This document shows, piece by piece, positions 14,369 to 24,678 of a stretch of 64,000 nucleotides of DNA (within the stretch, counting starts at the first letter, position 1; every line of letters starts with the position of its first letter). The notes beneath the pieces are model-generated. The model did no database searches, had not been told where the DNA came from, and saw only the letters and a list, made by a program, of their open reading frames with translations. The stretch comes from Saprospirales bacterium (GTDB lineage: Bacteria > Bacteroidota > Bacteroidia > Chitinophagales > Saprospiraceae), in the NCBI GenBank assembly GCA_016711045.1, contig JADJTT010000001.1, forward strand, positions 806,001-870,000, read 5' to 3'. The position numbers and the translations under genes are program-made.

Positions 14369-16630
14369 CTAGGCATCCTTTTCCTCCTCCGGGTTGAAAA
14401 TGAGGTCATCCATCACTTTTACCATCCGGTTGGAAAAGAGTGCGAGATTTCGATACTCCCCCAGGAAGTTGAGGAAAAGAACGCTGTTTCGCGTGCCAAT
14501 CTCGTGATTTTTTATGCGCTTGATCTGGTTTTTACGAGCGGTTCGGATGAGTTTTACATATGAATTCAAGCTCCCTTGCAAGTGCTTGGCCGCATCAGCG
14601 TCCAAAGAATCAAACATCTTTATCGTGGCATCAAGCCGTTCTTTCAATTTTTCCTGGATTGTTCTCAGTTCATTCATCTGGACTGGAATAAGCGTTTTGT
14701 GGTTATTATCCACATGGTCGAGACTTGGTTTTACAATATTCCGGACATGGATGGTCATCTCATTCAGGTAATCTGCTACTAATATATGAAGGTGTATCAT
14801 TTCAATCTGATCATCCTCAATTTTGTCAATCGCCTTGTTGGCCCGCCTCTTTATTTTTTCAGAAAGGCGTTCAATCTCTTTGAATTCCTGGTAGGTTTTG
14901 TTCAGGTTTGCCAGGTTCTCCTTTTCGAGCGCTTCCAATGCATCATCCAGCACTTTACTGACCCCACCCAAAATTTGGGTCATATTGTCGACACTCAATT
15001 CGATAATCTTTTCCCTGGTAAGCGTACCTTCTTCAATCCCTTTCTCTAACACAAGCTCTTCCTCCATTCGCTTGCCGTGGTACTTGTGCGAACGGTAGAT
15101 AATCACTGCGGCCATGATCAGGACAAGGACAATGGCAATGGAACCTCCGAAGTAGAAAATATTGGCAAAAATGAACGCGACCACAAAAGCAGACAAAGCA
15201 GTGAAGAACCAGCCTCCAATAACGGAAAGCACACCAGATACACGGTACACAGCGCTTTCCCTGCCCCAGGCGCCGTCAGCCAGGGAGGTTCCCATGAAAA
15301 CCATGAATGTCACATAGGTAGTAGACAAGGGCAACTTCAGGTTGGTCCCCATGGTGATCAGAATGCTGGCGACAACTAAAGTCACAGCTGCTCTGAGCAG
15401 GTCGAATGAAGGCGCCTCTGCTCCCAAATGTGCCTGTTTGGCAATAAATGGCCTTTCATCAAATTGATTTTCGACCGCCTTTTTCATTTTGGCAGGCAGA
15501 AAATCATTGACAACGGTGGCCATTTTGCCAAAATTCCGAACGAGACTGCGCGACACGGCATAAGAGGAAAACCGCTCATTTCCTTCATGTTGTCTTCCCA
15601 GGTCGAGGGAGGTCTTCACCACAGACTTAGCCTTTTTGGAAGTCCAAAGGGTGATGGCCATAATTACCCCAGCCAATAATAATAGGATGGTTGGTGTCGG
15701 CACTTTTCCAGCTAGCCCATCCATCAACAAGCTGTCGGGCGCACCTCCGGTTTGTGTCCAAATCTCGTAAGAGTTGTAGCCAGCCAGCGGCACGCCTATG
15801 AAATTCACCAGGTCGTTTCCAGCAAATGCCATCGAAAGGGAAAAAGTACCGATTAACACGATCAGTGTCAGAATGTTGACTTTTGTAAACCAAATAAGTA
15901 GCTGTAGGACGATAGTCCAGCCCACAAAACTGACGCCAATAATGAGCCATGTATTCTCCGTGATGGCCGCAAGCGTTTTTGCGTCCATAAAAGACGCCCC
16001 TTGCGATCCCTTAACCAACAGAAAGTACGTGATCGATGCAATGGCAAGGCCTCCCCATATGGAGCCTAAATACCTGAGCCTTTTCTCGTAATTAAATGAA
16101 AACAATAATCGGGTCAAATATTGGATGATCACTCCTGCCGAAAATGAAATGACCACCGAAAATAGGATCCCTGAAATAATCGCCAATGCCTTGCCTGAAT
16201 TGATATACTCCCCCAAATCAAGTGCGTTTGGATCCGTGTACACTTTAATAAGAGACAACGCCACTGCTGCACCCAACAATTCAAAGACGACCGATACCGT
16301 GGTGGAAGTAGGCATCCCAAAAGTGTTGAACGCATCCAACAAGATGACATCGGTGACCATTACGGCCAGAAAAATCAGCATGATCTCTGAAAAATAAAAA
16401 TACTCCGGGTGAAAAATTCCCTTCCTGGCCACTTCCATCATCCCACTGGAAAAGGTACAACCCAAAAGAATCCCCAACGCAGCCACAAAAAGGATCAGTT
16501 TGAATGTGGCGGCCTTTGAACCCACCGCTGAATTGAGAAAATTAACTGCATCATTGCTAACTCCTACAATGAGGTCGGAAATAGCCAGTAAAAACAAGAC
16601 GACAATGATGATCAGGTAAAATGTTTCCAT
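14369..16630 (-). CDS. PiT-family inorganic phosphate transporter with PhoU-like C-terminal domain
   Basis: 753 residues. Both PiT signature repeats are present: near the N-terminus DLIVGVSNDAVNFLNSAVGSKAAT, with DAFNTFGMPTSTTVS, and later TNLKLPLSTTYVTFMVFMGTSLADGAWGRESAVYRVSG. About ten or more membrane helices are visible. From about residue 525 a soluble helical region (ELVLEKGIEEGTLTREKIIELS, then coiled helices) resembles the PhoU/DUF47 domains often encoded next to or fused with Pit. The protein should move phosphate with a cation across the inner membrane. It stands alone between convergent and same-strand neighbours. Confidence 0.88.
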   Translation of the reverse strand: METFYLIIIVVLFLLAISDLIVGVSNDAVNFLNSAVGSKAATFKLILFVAALGILLGCTFSSGMMEVARKGIFHPEYFYFSEIMLIFLAVMVTDVILLDAFNTFGMPTSTTVSVVFELLGAAVALSLIKVYTDPNALDLGEYINSGKALAIISGILFSVVISFSAGVIIQYLTRLLFSFNYEKRLRYLGSIWGGLAIASITYFLLVKGSQGASFMDAKTLAAITENTWLIIGVSFVGWTIVLQLLIWFTKVNILTLIVLIGTFSLSMAFAGNDLVNFIGVPLAGYNSYEIWTQTGGAPDSLLMDGLAGKVPTPTILLLLAGVIMAITLWTSKKAKSVVKTSLDLGRQHEGNERFSSYAVSRSLVRNFGKMATVVNDFLPAKMKKAVENQFDERPFIAKQAHLGAEAPSFDLLRAAVTLVVASILITMGTNLKLPLSTTYVTFMVFMGTSLADGAWGRESAVYRVSGVLSVIGGWFFTALSAFVVAFIFANIFYFGGSIAIVLVLIMAAVIIYRSHKYHGKRMEEELVLEKGIEEGTLTREKIIELSVDNMTQILGGVSKVLDDALEALEKENLANLNKTYQEFKEIERLSEKIKRRANKAIDKIEDDQIEMIHLHILVADYLNEMTIHVRNIVKPSLDHVDNNHKTLIPVQMNELRTIQEKLKERLDATIKMFDSLDADAAKHLQGSLNSYVKLIRTARKNQIKRIKNHEIGTRNSVLFLNFLGEYRNLALFSNRMVKVMDDLIFNPEEEKDA

Positions 16631-16812
16631 ATAAACGGCAATCTTTAATTGGTCTTTATCAATTCCTGAAGTATTTACCCTCTAAACTAATAAAAGTATC
16701 AACACAGCATTAACCCTGTATAAATTTCGCGTTAACTGAATATAATTTATTCCGCATTGCAGGGACCTGTCGCAGCTACGCCCTTGTCATTTCTTCGAAA
16801 TACTTGTGGCCT

Positions 16813-19800
16813 CTACCGCACCACAGTTATATCTCCCGACACCAGTAACACCAACCCGTCGATGTATTCCACTTCAAACTGATACACATACACGCCTTCC
16901 GAAACAAATTTTCCATCCTTGCGGCCATCCCACCCATAGGCAGGGTCGTTGGGAGGAAAATCAGGCTGGTAAAATACCGTCCCACCCCAACGATCGAAGA
17001 TCACCATCTCCCGGACACGTTTCACGGATTTTCCGGCATAGACCACCAACAGATCGTTGATGCCGTCAAAGTTCGGGCTGATCACATTGGGTACATAGTA
17101 ATCCTGCGGACGGTAGACACCTACATACACCTTTGCCGTGGCCTCACACCCATTCGCATCGCGTACCAAAACCGTGTATTCCGTAGAGGAAGTGGGCGAA
17201 ATGTTTAAGCTGGTACAATTCATACAGGAAGCTCCCGGAGGTAATGGATTCCAGATTATCGTATCTATGAGCGTCAGGTTGGTCTGCAGATGCAACGTGA
17301 TCGAACTACCCAGCACGATCAGCGTATCAGGCCCAAGGTCAACCCAAAATTCAGGGATTGCCGGCAATAGGGCATCTCCTGCCCAGGTACAAGCCACTGC
17401 ATCTTCTATCGCAATCTCATGTGTGCCGGGCTCCAGGTCGTTAAACTGCTGTTGACTGGAAAAAGGGCCTCCATCCAAAGAAGTCAAATAAGGAGGAATC
17501 CCCCCAACGATCGTAGAAACGACCAGGCTGTTGCCCTGCTTGCAGTCGGCAGGAATCGTTTCCAAAATGGCAGCTAATGGAGGCGGTTCGTTAAGTGTTT
17601 GGGTGGCCGACGCGGTACAGCCATTCCCGTCTGTCACGGTCAATCCGTATGATCCGGCAGGTAGATTATTCAGTGTTGTGCCCGACTGCCCAGTGCTCCA
17701 TACATAAATGTAGGCTCCGGTTCCGCCATTGGCCGAGCCTGCTACTGATCCGTCCGAACCACCTGCACAACTCACCCCAAACCCGAAATAATCGGAGGTG
17801 ACCGAAATACCGGTAGTCAATAATGGGGGCCCCGATATGGTAATATTCTCCGTCCATTCCAACCCGTTCGGATCTGTCAGGTGAATCGTGTAGACGCCCG
17901 CCGGCAAACTGGGTATCACCAGCGAATTGCCGAACTGGGAAAGGATCAAATTTCCGCTAAGCGTGCCATTAGACGACATCCAGGCACACTGAATCGGTAC
18001 ATTGCCTCCGGTTATCGAGAGGGTTATCTTGCCGTTATTGTCCCCATTGCATGGTACATTCTGCACCGCGAATCCCACGGTCAACGCACAGGAATCGGTA
18101 GGCAACAAATATACTTCCAGAATCTCCGTGCTGTCGCATCCAAACTGGTTGGTATACGTGGAAATAAAGGTACCCACCTCCAAGGGATCGCAAGTGCCGC
18201 TGGAAAAATTAAGGGTATTGGAAGGCAATAAGCTCACCGTCTCGATCACCAAGCTGTCGCATCCATATTGGTTGGGATAGGTGGTCATAAATACCCCCGT
18301 GTCCTGTGGACTACAACTCACGTTATACAAATAATTCGTATTGCTCGGCAGCAGGCTTACCGACTCGATCTCCACACTGTCACACCCATACTGATTCGTG
18401 TAGTTAATCACAAACAAGCCTGTATCTTGCGGATTACAGCTCAAGCCATATAGATATAAGGTATCCGTCGGCAACAGGCTTATTGCCTCGATCTCGATAC
18501 TGTCGCACCCGTATTGGTTCGTATAATTGAATACAAATAAGCCCGTATCCTGCGGGAAGCAACTTTCATTGAAAATGTATACCGTATCCGTCGGAAGCAG
18601 GCTTACCGCCTCGATCTCGATGCTGTCGCACCCGTATTGGTTCGTATAATTGAATACAAATAAGCCCGTATCCTGCGGGAAGCAACTTTCATTGAAAATG
18701 TATACCGTATCCGTCGGAAGCAGGCTTACCGCCTCGATCTCGATGCTGTCACACCCGTATTGGTTCGTATAATTGAATACAAATAAGCCCGTATCCTGCG
18801 GGAAGCAACTTTCATTGAAAATATATACCGTATCCGTTGGCAACAAATTCACCGCTTCGATCTCAATACTGTCACACCCGAACTGGTTCGTGTAGTTGAA
18901 TACAAATAAGCCCGTATCCTGCGGGAAGCAACTTTCATTGAAAATGTATACCGTATCCGTCGGAAGCAGACTCACCGCCTCGATCTCAATACTGTCACAC
19001 CCGAACTGGTTCGTGTAGTTGAATACAAATAAGCCCGTATCCTGCGGGAAGCAACTTTCATTGAAAATATATACCGTATCCGTCGGAAGCAGACTCACTG
19101 CCTCAAACAGCAGGCTGTCGCAACCGTATTGATTCGTGAGCGTAGTGAGGAAAAATCCCGTATCCTGAGGAGCGCAACTGGAGCTGAATAAGTACGTAGT
19201 ATCCGATTCGCTATACCCCACCGTCAGGAACAACAAACTGTCACAGCCGTACTGATTGGTCAATGTGGTAATAAAAATGCCGGTATCCTGTGGGTTGCAG
19301 CTGGCACTATATGTATAGGTAGAATCCGATTCGCTATAACTTACTGCCTGGAATAGCAGGCTGTCGCAACCGAACTGGTTAGTAAAAGTGGCCACAAACA
19401 AGCCTGTATCCTGAGGGTTACAACTCGAGCTATATTGGTACGTGCTATCTGTGGGATTGAGTATCACCGTTTCGATGGTAAGGCTATCGCAGCCGTACTG
19501 GTTGGAGAATAATAGCGAAAACACCCCGGTGTCTTGCGGGAAACAGGTCTCGTTAAAGAGGTAGGTCGTGTCGATGGGCAAGAGGCTCACCGTTTCGATT
19601 TCCACGCTGTCGCACCCGTTTTGGTTGGTAAAGGATTGTATAAAAATGCCCGTATCCTGAGGGTTGCAACTTGCACTGTACAGCAGCATCGTATCGCCCA
19701 AAGAGTATAAAACTGTGCGTACCTCCACGCTGTCGCACCCGTATTGATTGGAAAACACCTGCACAAATACCCCGGTATCCTGGGGGTTGCAACTCGAATC

Positions 19801-21780
19801 GTAGATCATTGCGGTATCGACCGGATTTACCATCACATCCACGCCAGCCATACCCACGCAGGAGCCCGTACTGGTCACAGTCACTTCATACACCCCTGCC
19901 TGTGAGACGGATATCGTTTGCGTCGTTTGGCCCGTCGACCATTGATAAGTCGAGTAGCCCGATCCGGCATCCAGTATACTGGTATCACCCGGGCACAATT
20001 CGAGATTTCCGGTGATGAGCGGGGTGAAGGAGGCCAGGGTGTCCACCTGCAGGGAGGTGGAGCCGCTACAGCCCTGGCTGTTGGTCACCGTCACCGAATA
20101 GAGTCCCGGTGTCGTCACCTGGATCATTTGCGTCGTGGGGCCTGACGACCAGCTATACGACGAATAACCGCTACCAGCGGTCAGGATCACTGTATCGCCC
20201 GGGCAAAAACTATTGGGGCCGGTGATGGTCGGCATCGGGGCGGGGCTTTGCGTTACGTTGACCGAAGTACTGGCCGTACACCCGCTGCTGTTGGTCACGG
20301 TTACGCTATAGGTGCCGACAGTACTGACGCCAATAGTCGGGGTTGTGGCCCCGTTCGACCAATTGTAGGCGGTAAAATTGCCGGAGGCGTTGAGCACAAT
20401 GGTTTGCCCAGGGCAAAAACTGGTAGGACCGGTTATGATCGGCACAGGACTGGGGAGCGGTTGCACAATGGTAAAAGCCACTCCCGGACAACCAAAGCTA
20501 TTGGTTACGGTAACGGAGTATCCGCCGGGCTGGGATACCAGGATGGTGGGCGTATTTGCTCCGGTCGACCAATTGTAGGACGCATAGCCAAAGCCGGCGT
20601 TTAGCATAACAGTCTGCCCGAAACAGATACTGGTTGGCCCGGTGATCACCGGCATCGGGCTTGGGTTTTGGGTAACGGTGATGGATGCCGAAGCCGTACA
20701 CCCTCCTGAATTTGTGACTGTCACACTGTATGTTCCTCCCGTGGAGATGACGATGGAAGGGGTTTGCAGTCCATTCGACCATTGGTAAGATACATAGCTA
20801 CCACTCACCCCCAGTACTGCCGTCTGCCCCGAGCAAAACGAAGTAGGCCCGGTGATCACCGGGGTTGGCGCCGGGGAATTGGCGGCTACTACATAGGTAG
20901 CCGACTGTGTACACCCGCCGGCATCTGTAATAGTAACGGAATAAGCGCCTGGAGCCAGGTTAGAAATATTTTGAGTCGTTTTTCCATTGGACCATTGAAA
21001 GGTCGGGTTGGTAGCACAATTCGTAGAAAGCGTGATCGATCCATTCATCGAGTTTGCACAGCTTGCATTCTGCACCGTACCACTAAACTCGAACGACTCG
21101 ACACAGCATGCAGCCCCCCCGCAATTGATAGTGATGGGGCAGTCGAAATTGGGCATGGTAAGGTAGGTCGGGTTAGCTACCGTGCCATAAACCAGCGAGA
21201 AGTCGTTGATACCGCTGATAAGGTCCGGGTTGATGGTAAAGGTGTAGCCGCAGCCCACGCCGGAAATAACGCCTCCATCGGTACAACACGGCGACCAGGT
21301 GAAATTGCCGGTGAATGTCGGCGCCGAACCAAAGAGCTCCCCTGCGTCATCTGACACGGCAATGTAGGAAGTACTGGGCATGCAATTGAAGGTAATGTCC
21401 ATTTCTCCTCCGTCGCTGTCATTGGCGATATCTGCGATAAATACCATACTTACATCTCCAGTGTTCGAATTTTCATACAACATCAGCACCAGGGTATTGG
21501 ACAATTCCAATCCCGTATTGGCAGAGGAGCCCGTCGGCACCCCATAGGCGTAAAACGTCGTTGCCGGCACATTGCCGGTCAGGAACGGCAGGGGCGCGGA
21601 AAAGGCCCCCTGTGTAAGGGTACAGGGGCACGGCGGAGCTTCGGCTTCCTCATTCACTGTGTAAATTTCCACCGCCGGAGGCTCCGTAACTGGAGTAGGC
21701 TCTTTGACCTGCCGCTCCCAAAACAGGGAGATAGCAATGGCGGGGAGGACAAAGAGAAGGAGGGTATTCATCTGTTTCAT
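16813..21780 (-). CDS. Giant repeat-rich surface protein with T9SS type B C-terminal domain
   Basis: 1655 residues with a signal peptide (MKQMNTLLLFVLPAIAISLFW). In order: an N-terminal beta domain, one SprB-like repeat (NASCANSMNGSITLSTNC...WSNGKTTQNISNLAPGAYSVTITDAGGCT), five Ig/PKD-like repeats of about 80 residues each opening with ITGPxSFCPGQ, fourteen 41-residue repeats (core SCNPQDTGxFxxxxTNQYGCDS), three further SprB-like repeats, and a gliding-motility C-terminal domain (YYVPNVISPNFDGINDLLVVYAG, IFDRWGGTVFY, GWDGRKDGKFVSEGVYVYQFEVEY). Architecture and Thr/Ser/Cys content indicate a T9SS-exported adhesin or gliding-type protein. Paired Cys in each 41-mer could form disulfides. Confidence 0.9.
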   Translation of the reverse strand: MKQMNTLLLFVLPAIAISLFWERQVKEPTPVTEPPAVEIYTVNEEAEAPPCPCTLTQGAFSAPLPFLTGNVPATTFYAYGVPTGSSANTGLELSNTLVLMLYENSNTGDVSMVFIADIANDSDGGEMDITFNCMPSTSYIAVSDDAGELFGSAPTFTGNFTWSPCCTDGGVISGVGCGYTFTINPDLISGINDFSLVYGTVANPTYLTMPNFDCPITINCGGAACCVESFEFSGTVQNASCANSMNGSITLSTNCATNPTFQWSNGKTTQNISNLAPGAYSVTITDAGGCTQSATYVVAANSPAPTPVITGPTSFCSGQTAVLGVSGSYVSYQWSNGLQTPSIVISTGGTYSVTVTNSGGCTASASITVTQNPSPMPVITGPTSICFGQTVMLNAGFGYASYNWSTGANTPTILVSQPGGYSVTVTNSFGCPGVAFTIVQPLPSPVPIITGPTSFCPGQTIVLNASGNFTAYNWSNGATTPTIGVSTVGTYSVTVTNSSGCTASTSVNVTQSPAPMPTITGPNSFCPGDTVILTAGSGYSSYSWSSGPTTQMIQVTTPGLYSVTVTNSQGCSGSTSLQVDTLASFTPLITGNLELCPGDTSILDAGSGYSTYQWSTGQTTQTISVSQAGVYEVTVTSTGSCVGMAGVDVMVNPVDTAMIYDSSCNPQDTGVFVQVFSNQYGCDSVEVRTVLYSLGDTMLLYSASCNPQDTGIFIQSFTNQNGCDSVEIETVSLLPIDTTYLFNETCFPQDTGVFSLLFSNQYGCDSLTIETVILNPTDSTYQYSSSCNPQDTGLFVATFTNQFGCDSLLFQAVSYSESDSTYTYSASCNPQDTGIFITTLTNQYGCDSLLFLTVGYSESDTTYLFSSSCAPQDTGFFLTTLTNQYGCDSLLFEAVSLLPTDTVYIFNESCFPQDTGLFVFNYTNQFGCDSIEIEAVSLLPTDTVYIFNESCFPQDTGLFVFNYTNQFGCDSIEIEAVNLLPTDTVYIFNESCFPQDTGLFVFNYTNQYGCDSIEIEAVSLLPTDTVYIFNESCFPQDTGLFVFNYTNQYGCDSIEIEAVSLLPTDTVYIFNESCFPQDTGLFVFNYTNQYGCDSIEIEAISLLPTDTLYLYGLSCNPQDTGLFVINYTNQYGCDSVEIESVSLLPSNTNYLYNVSCSPQDTGVFMTTYPNQYGCDSLVIETVSLLPSNTLNFSSGTCDPLEVGTFISTYTNQFGCDSTEILEVYLLPTDSCALTVGFAVQNVPCNGDNNGKITLSITGGNVPIQCAWMSSNGTLSGNLILSQFGNSLVIPSLPAGVYTIHLTDPNGLEWTENITISGPPLLTTGISVTSDYFGFGVSCAGGSDGSVAGSANGGTGAYIYVWSTGQSGTTLNNLPAGSYGLTVTDGNGCTASATQTLNEPPPLAAILETIPADCKQGNSLVVSTIVGGIPPYLTSLDGGPFSSQQQFNDLEPGTHEIAIEDAVACTWAGDALLPAIPEFWVDLGPDTLIVLGSSITLHLQTNLTLIDTIIWNPLPPGASCMNCTSLNISPTSSTEYTVLVRDANGCEATAKVYVGVYRPQDYYVPNVISPNFDGINDLLVVYAGKSVKRVREMVIFDRWGGTVFYQPDFPPNDPAYGWDGRKDGKFVSEGVYVYQFEVEYIDGLVLLVSGDITVVR
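18110..19815 (-). repeat. Tandem array of fourteen 123-bp coding repeats, five nearly identical
   Basis: The fourteen 41-residue units span this stretch. In the middle (about 18480-19100) five units are almost identical in DNA: the word AACTTTCATT recurs at 18561, 18684, 18807, 18930 and 19053, exactly 123 bp apart, with a few synonymous changes and one Tyr/Phe alternation. The outer units differ much more. This pattern fits recent expansion or homogenisation, and short-read assemblies could collapse it. Confidence 0.92.
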
Positions 21781-22005
21781 ATAAAAAAATTTCCCCGAGA
21801 TTTACTCATAGCGGGGGGTGTGTGAAGGCTTGTCAAAGAAATTCCACAAGGCTGGATGGGGTATAAGATATTGGCACACCAATATCTTTCAATATTAAAA
21901 ATAGTAATTTTTGAACAGGCCGGGAATTTCTTTTGAACGTGTCACCTGCAATCACAGGGGGAGAACGTTTCAATGCACGGGGGGTGTTTGTGACAATCCG
22001 TATTA

Positions 22006-22036
22006 TTGGCTATTTGCTCATATTTCCGTACCTTGC
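22006..22036 (+). promoter_or_regulatory. Possible promoter of the beta-lactamase-fold gene
   Basis: TTG (22006-22008), 20 bases, then TACCTTGC (22029-22036), one base off TAnnTTTG. It lies upstream of the TTG start at 22071 and inside any longer N-terminal reading, so it supports the shorter gene model. Confidence 0.3.
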
Positions 22037-22070
22037 CTGCCGGTTTTACTCAACAAAACCCAAAAACAGT

Positions 22071-23261
22071 TTGCACAAAAAGATTCTTCCGTTTCTGTTC
22101 CTCCCACTGGCATTGGGCTTTGCCACCCAGGTGACAGCACCCGAGATGCCCCTCCTTGGCCAGGCCGACTATTCCATTCCGGCACCTGAAATCCTGTGCG
22201 AGGTGGAGTCCTTCGACGCATTTTTGGAAGAAGCAATCCTACACGGCGCTGCCCCTGGCGCAGCTGTGGCTATTGTGGCCAACGGTAAAGTGCTATTGTC
22301 AAAAGGGTATGGCCTCCAATCCATTCAGCATGCCGAACCTGTAGATGCACATACTATCTTTCGTATCGCTTCCCTTTCGAAATCATTTGCCGCCTTCCTG
22401 ACCGGCCGCCTCGTGGAAAAAGAGGTTCTGAAATGGGAAGACCCCGTCATTCAATACCTCCCCGACCTCTGCCTGCTTACGGACAAACAAACCGAGACCC
22501 TCCAATTGGTGCACCTCCTCTCACAAACTACCGGATTGCCTTACCATACGTATACCAATTTGATTGAGTTGGGGAGGACAACGGAAGAGATTATGCCGTT
22601 GCTGGCTGATGTGGAACTGATCGGCGACCCTGGCACGGTATACAGCTACCAGAATTCCGTTTTTTCGCTGATCGGAGAGGTGGTAAAGGTTGCGACAGGC
22701 CTCGAATATGAAGAAAACCTCCAACGGGAAGTATTCGGGCCACTCCACATGACTGATGCATCTGCCAGTTTGGATGGGTTTCTTCACCATCCCAACGCAG
22801 CGATGCCGCACCAGGCCTCCAGGGCTGGCAGCTGGCGGCAATTGGCTCCATCCCCCCACTACTACAACGCCGCGCCTGCAGGTGGTGTCAACGCCAGTGC
22901 AACCGACATGGCACATTACCTCTTGGCTATGTTGGGCAACCGCCCTGACATATTGAGCGCCGAAACTCTCAAAAAACTTGGAACCCCCTATATTTTTTCA
23001 CCCATTCGGTGGCGGTATTTCCACCACTGGGATCACATGAAAAAAGCCTATTACGGGCTAGGTTGGCGGGTACTCGACCTCGGCAACGAGGAAACCCTCC
23101 TCTACCACGGCGGATACGTTGCTGGTTATCGGGCCGAAATAGCCGTACACCCCAGAGATGGGTGGGGGATTTGCGTAATGTTTAACGGAGCAGCCGGTAT
23201 GGCAGACCAGTGCATTCCAAAATTCCTGGAATTAATGGAGAAAAAAAAGGAAGTCCTGTAA
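22071..23261 (+). CDS. Serine hydrolase of the class C beta-lactamase family
   Basis: TTG 22071 is chosen because it gives a good signal peptide (LHKKILPFLFLPLALGFATQVTA); the frame stays open upstream but without an ATG. From it, 396 residues. Catalytic motifs: S101-L-S-K104 (SxxK) in FRIASLSKSFAAFL, Y-Q-N in GTVYSYQNSVFSLIGEV (YxN), and YHGGYVAGYR in place of KTG. This is the AmpC/PBP4* superfamily (esterases, D-amino-acid peptidases, lactamases); sequence alone does not show the substrate. It is probably periplasmic. Confidence 0.85.
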   Translation: MHKKILPFLFLPLALGFATQVTAPEMPLLGQADYSIPAPEILCEVESFDAFLEEAILHGAAPGAAVAIVANGKVLLSKGYGLQSIQHAEPVDAHTIFRIASLSKSFAAFLTGRLVEKEVLKWEDPVIQYLPDLCLLTDKQTETLQLVHLLSQTTGLPYHTYTNLIELGRTTEEIMPLLADVELIGDPGTVYSYQNSVFSLIGEVVKVATGLEYEENLQREVFGPLHMTDASASLDGFLHHPNAAMPHQASRAGSWRQLAPSPHYYNAAPAGGVNASATDMAHYLLAMLGNRPDILSAETLKKLGTPYIFSPIRWRYFHHWDHMKKAYYGLGWRVLDLGNEETLLYHGGYVAGYRAEIAVHPRDGWGICVMFNGAAGMADQCIPKFLELMEKKKEVL

Positions 23262-23285
23262 CCCAAGACCTCCTTTAGGTGATTC

Positions 23286-23732
23286 TTATCCCAGCAGTTT
23301 TTTCACCACTGCCGAGATCGCCGATCCATCCGCACTGCCGGCAAATTCTTTGGACGCAAGGCCCATCACTTTTCCCATATCTTTCATGGAGGTAGCTCCC
23401 ACCTGGTCTATGATCCGCTTTACGGCAGCTTCCAATTCCTCCTGACTCATCGCCTTGGGCAAATAGCGTTCGAGAATCTCCAATTCCTCCCGCTCTACCT
23501 GAGCCAGGTCTTCCCGGCCCTGCGTTTCATAGATACTCAGGGAGTCTTTGCGCTGCTTGACAAGCTTCTGAATCATTTTGATCGCCTTTTCTTCGGTGAT
23601 CTCCTCATGACTTCCATCGGTTTTAGCAAGCAAAATAGCCTGTTTTATGGCCCGAATTCCGCGCAGTGCTTGCTTGTCCTGCGCCTTCATCGCTACCTTC
23701 AAATCCTCATTGATCTGTGCTTCAAAATTCAT
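23286..23732 (-). CDS. yqeY: GatB/YqeY domain protein
   Basis: 148 residues matching YqeY over its full length: an N-terminal helical part (INEDLKVAMKAQDKQALRGIRAIKQAIL), a middle KMIQKLVKQRKDSLSIYETQGREDLAQVEREELEILERYLPKAMS, and the tail-like domain ending GKVMGLASKEFAGSADGSAISAVVKKLL. YqeY resembles the C-terminal domain of the GatB amidotransferase subunit and is thought to bind tRNA. It lies downstream of rsmA on the same strand, 33 bases apart, and they may be co-transcribed. Confidence 0.9.
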   Translation of the reverse strand: MNFEAQINEDLKVAMKAQDKQALRGIRAIKQAILLAKTDGSHEEITEEKAIKMIQKLVKQRKDSLSIYETQGREDLAQVEREELEILERYLPKAMSQEELEAAVKRIIDQVGATSMKDMGKVMGLASKEFAGSADGSAISAVVKKLLG

Positions 23733-23765
23733 AGCATACTTTATTTACAGGGTTGGACAATTGAT

Positions 23766-24545
23766 TTATTCGATACTGTTAAGCGCCTCGATCCGCTTGG
23801 TTAGCTGTACAAAATCGTCTACACTCAGCACTTCGGGTCGTTGCTGAAAGTATTCCTCCTTCAAGATTTCATCCGGGAACAACGGTTTGAGCGTGTTTCG
23901 CAACATTTTACGGCGCTGATTGAACGCTTGCTTGACGATCCGACGAAAGAGCCGTTCGTCGCAATCCAGCGTATAGGGGTCTTTACGCACGAGTCGAATA
24001 ACCGACGACTGTACTTTCGGAGGCGGGCTGAAAGACCCCGGTTTTACCGAAAACAAATGCGCGCCTTTGTAAAAAGCCTGCACCAATACACTGATCACCC
24101 CATAAGTCTTACTACCCGGAGGCGCAATAACCCGATCAGCCATTTCCCGCTGAAACATACCCACCAATTCCGGTATTTGAGCCCGGTAATCGATCATTTT
24201 GAACAGGATCTGAGAGGAGATATTGTAAGGGAAATTCCCGATCAACCCAAAAGGCTCCTCTCCCATCACCTCATTCAGCCGAAGTTTCAAAAAGTCAGCT
24301 TCGACCACACGCCCGTCGAGTGAAGGAAAAAACTGCTTCAGGTAAGTGACCATATCTGCATCTGCTTCGACAGCAACCAGTTCATAGGGTTTGTCCAGCA
24401 AAAATTTGGTCAGTATCCCCTTGCCGGGGCCCACTTCCAGCACCTTTTTATAGTGTGCGGTCTCCTGCAAGCTTTCTGCAATGCGCTGGGCAATTGGCTC
24501 ACTGGTTAAGAAATGCTGGCCGAATGATTTTTTTGCTTTTATCAT
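23766..24545 (-). CDS. rsmA: 16S rRNA dimethyladenosine transferase RsmA/KsgA
   Basis: The start at 24545 gives MIKAKKSFGQHFL, the usual family N-terminus; an ATG at 24560 would add five residues. The SAM-binding motif LEVGPGKGILTKFLL, acidic motif VAVEADADM and catalytic NFPYNISSQILFK (NxPY) are all present, as is the C-terminal helical domain (FNQRRKMLRNTLK). It dimethylates two adjacent adenines in the 3'-terminal helix of 16S rRNA during 30S maturation. The length of 259 residues is normal. Confidence 0.95.
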   Translation of the reverse strand: MIKAKKSFGQHFLTSEPIAQRIAESLQETAHYKKVLEVGPGKGILTKFLLDKPYELVAVEADADMVTYLKQFFPSLDGRVVEADFLKLRLNEVMGEEPFGLIGNFPYNISSQILFKMIDYRAQIPELVGMFQREMADRVIAPPGSKTYGVISVLVQAFYKGAHLFSVKPGSFSPPPKVQSSVIRLVRKDPYTLDCDERLFRRIVKQAFNQRRKMLRNTLKPLFPDEILKEEYFQQRPEVLSVDDFVQLTKRIEALNSIE

Positions 24546-24678
24546 GCGTGAGGGGTTCATTCCCGATAGTGGGGGGCATTAATTTTCTTCGATATTAATA
24601 AAAGGGCATGACTTCGGCGAAAGTTCCGGCACAACTTTTTTTTCAGTCGACTTAAATATACCCTAACCGAAGTGGTTG

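Noticed and set aside
18110..19815. Possible CRISPR-like periodic repeats
   Set aside because: The 123-bp period is in frame inside a long coding sequence and translates to 41-residue protein repeats.
19671..20604. Several plus-strand frames opposite the giant repeat protein
   Set aside because: Arg/Pro/His-rich antisense readings of repeat DNA with no domain features.
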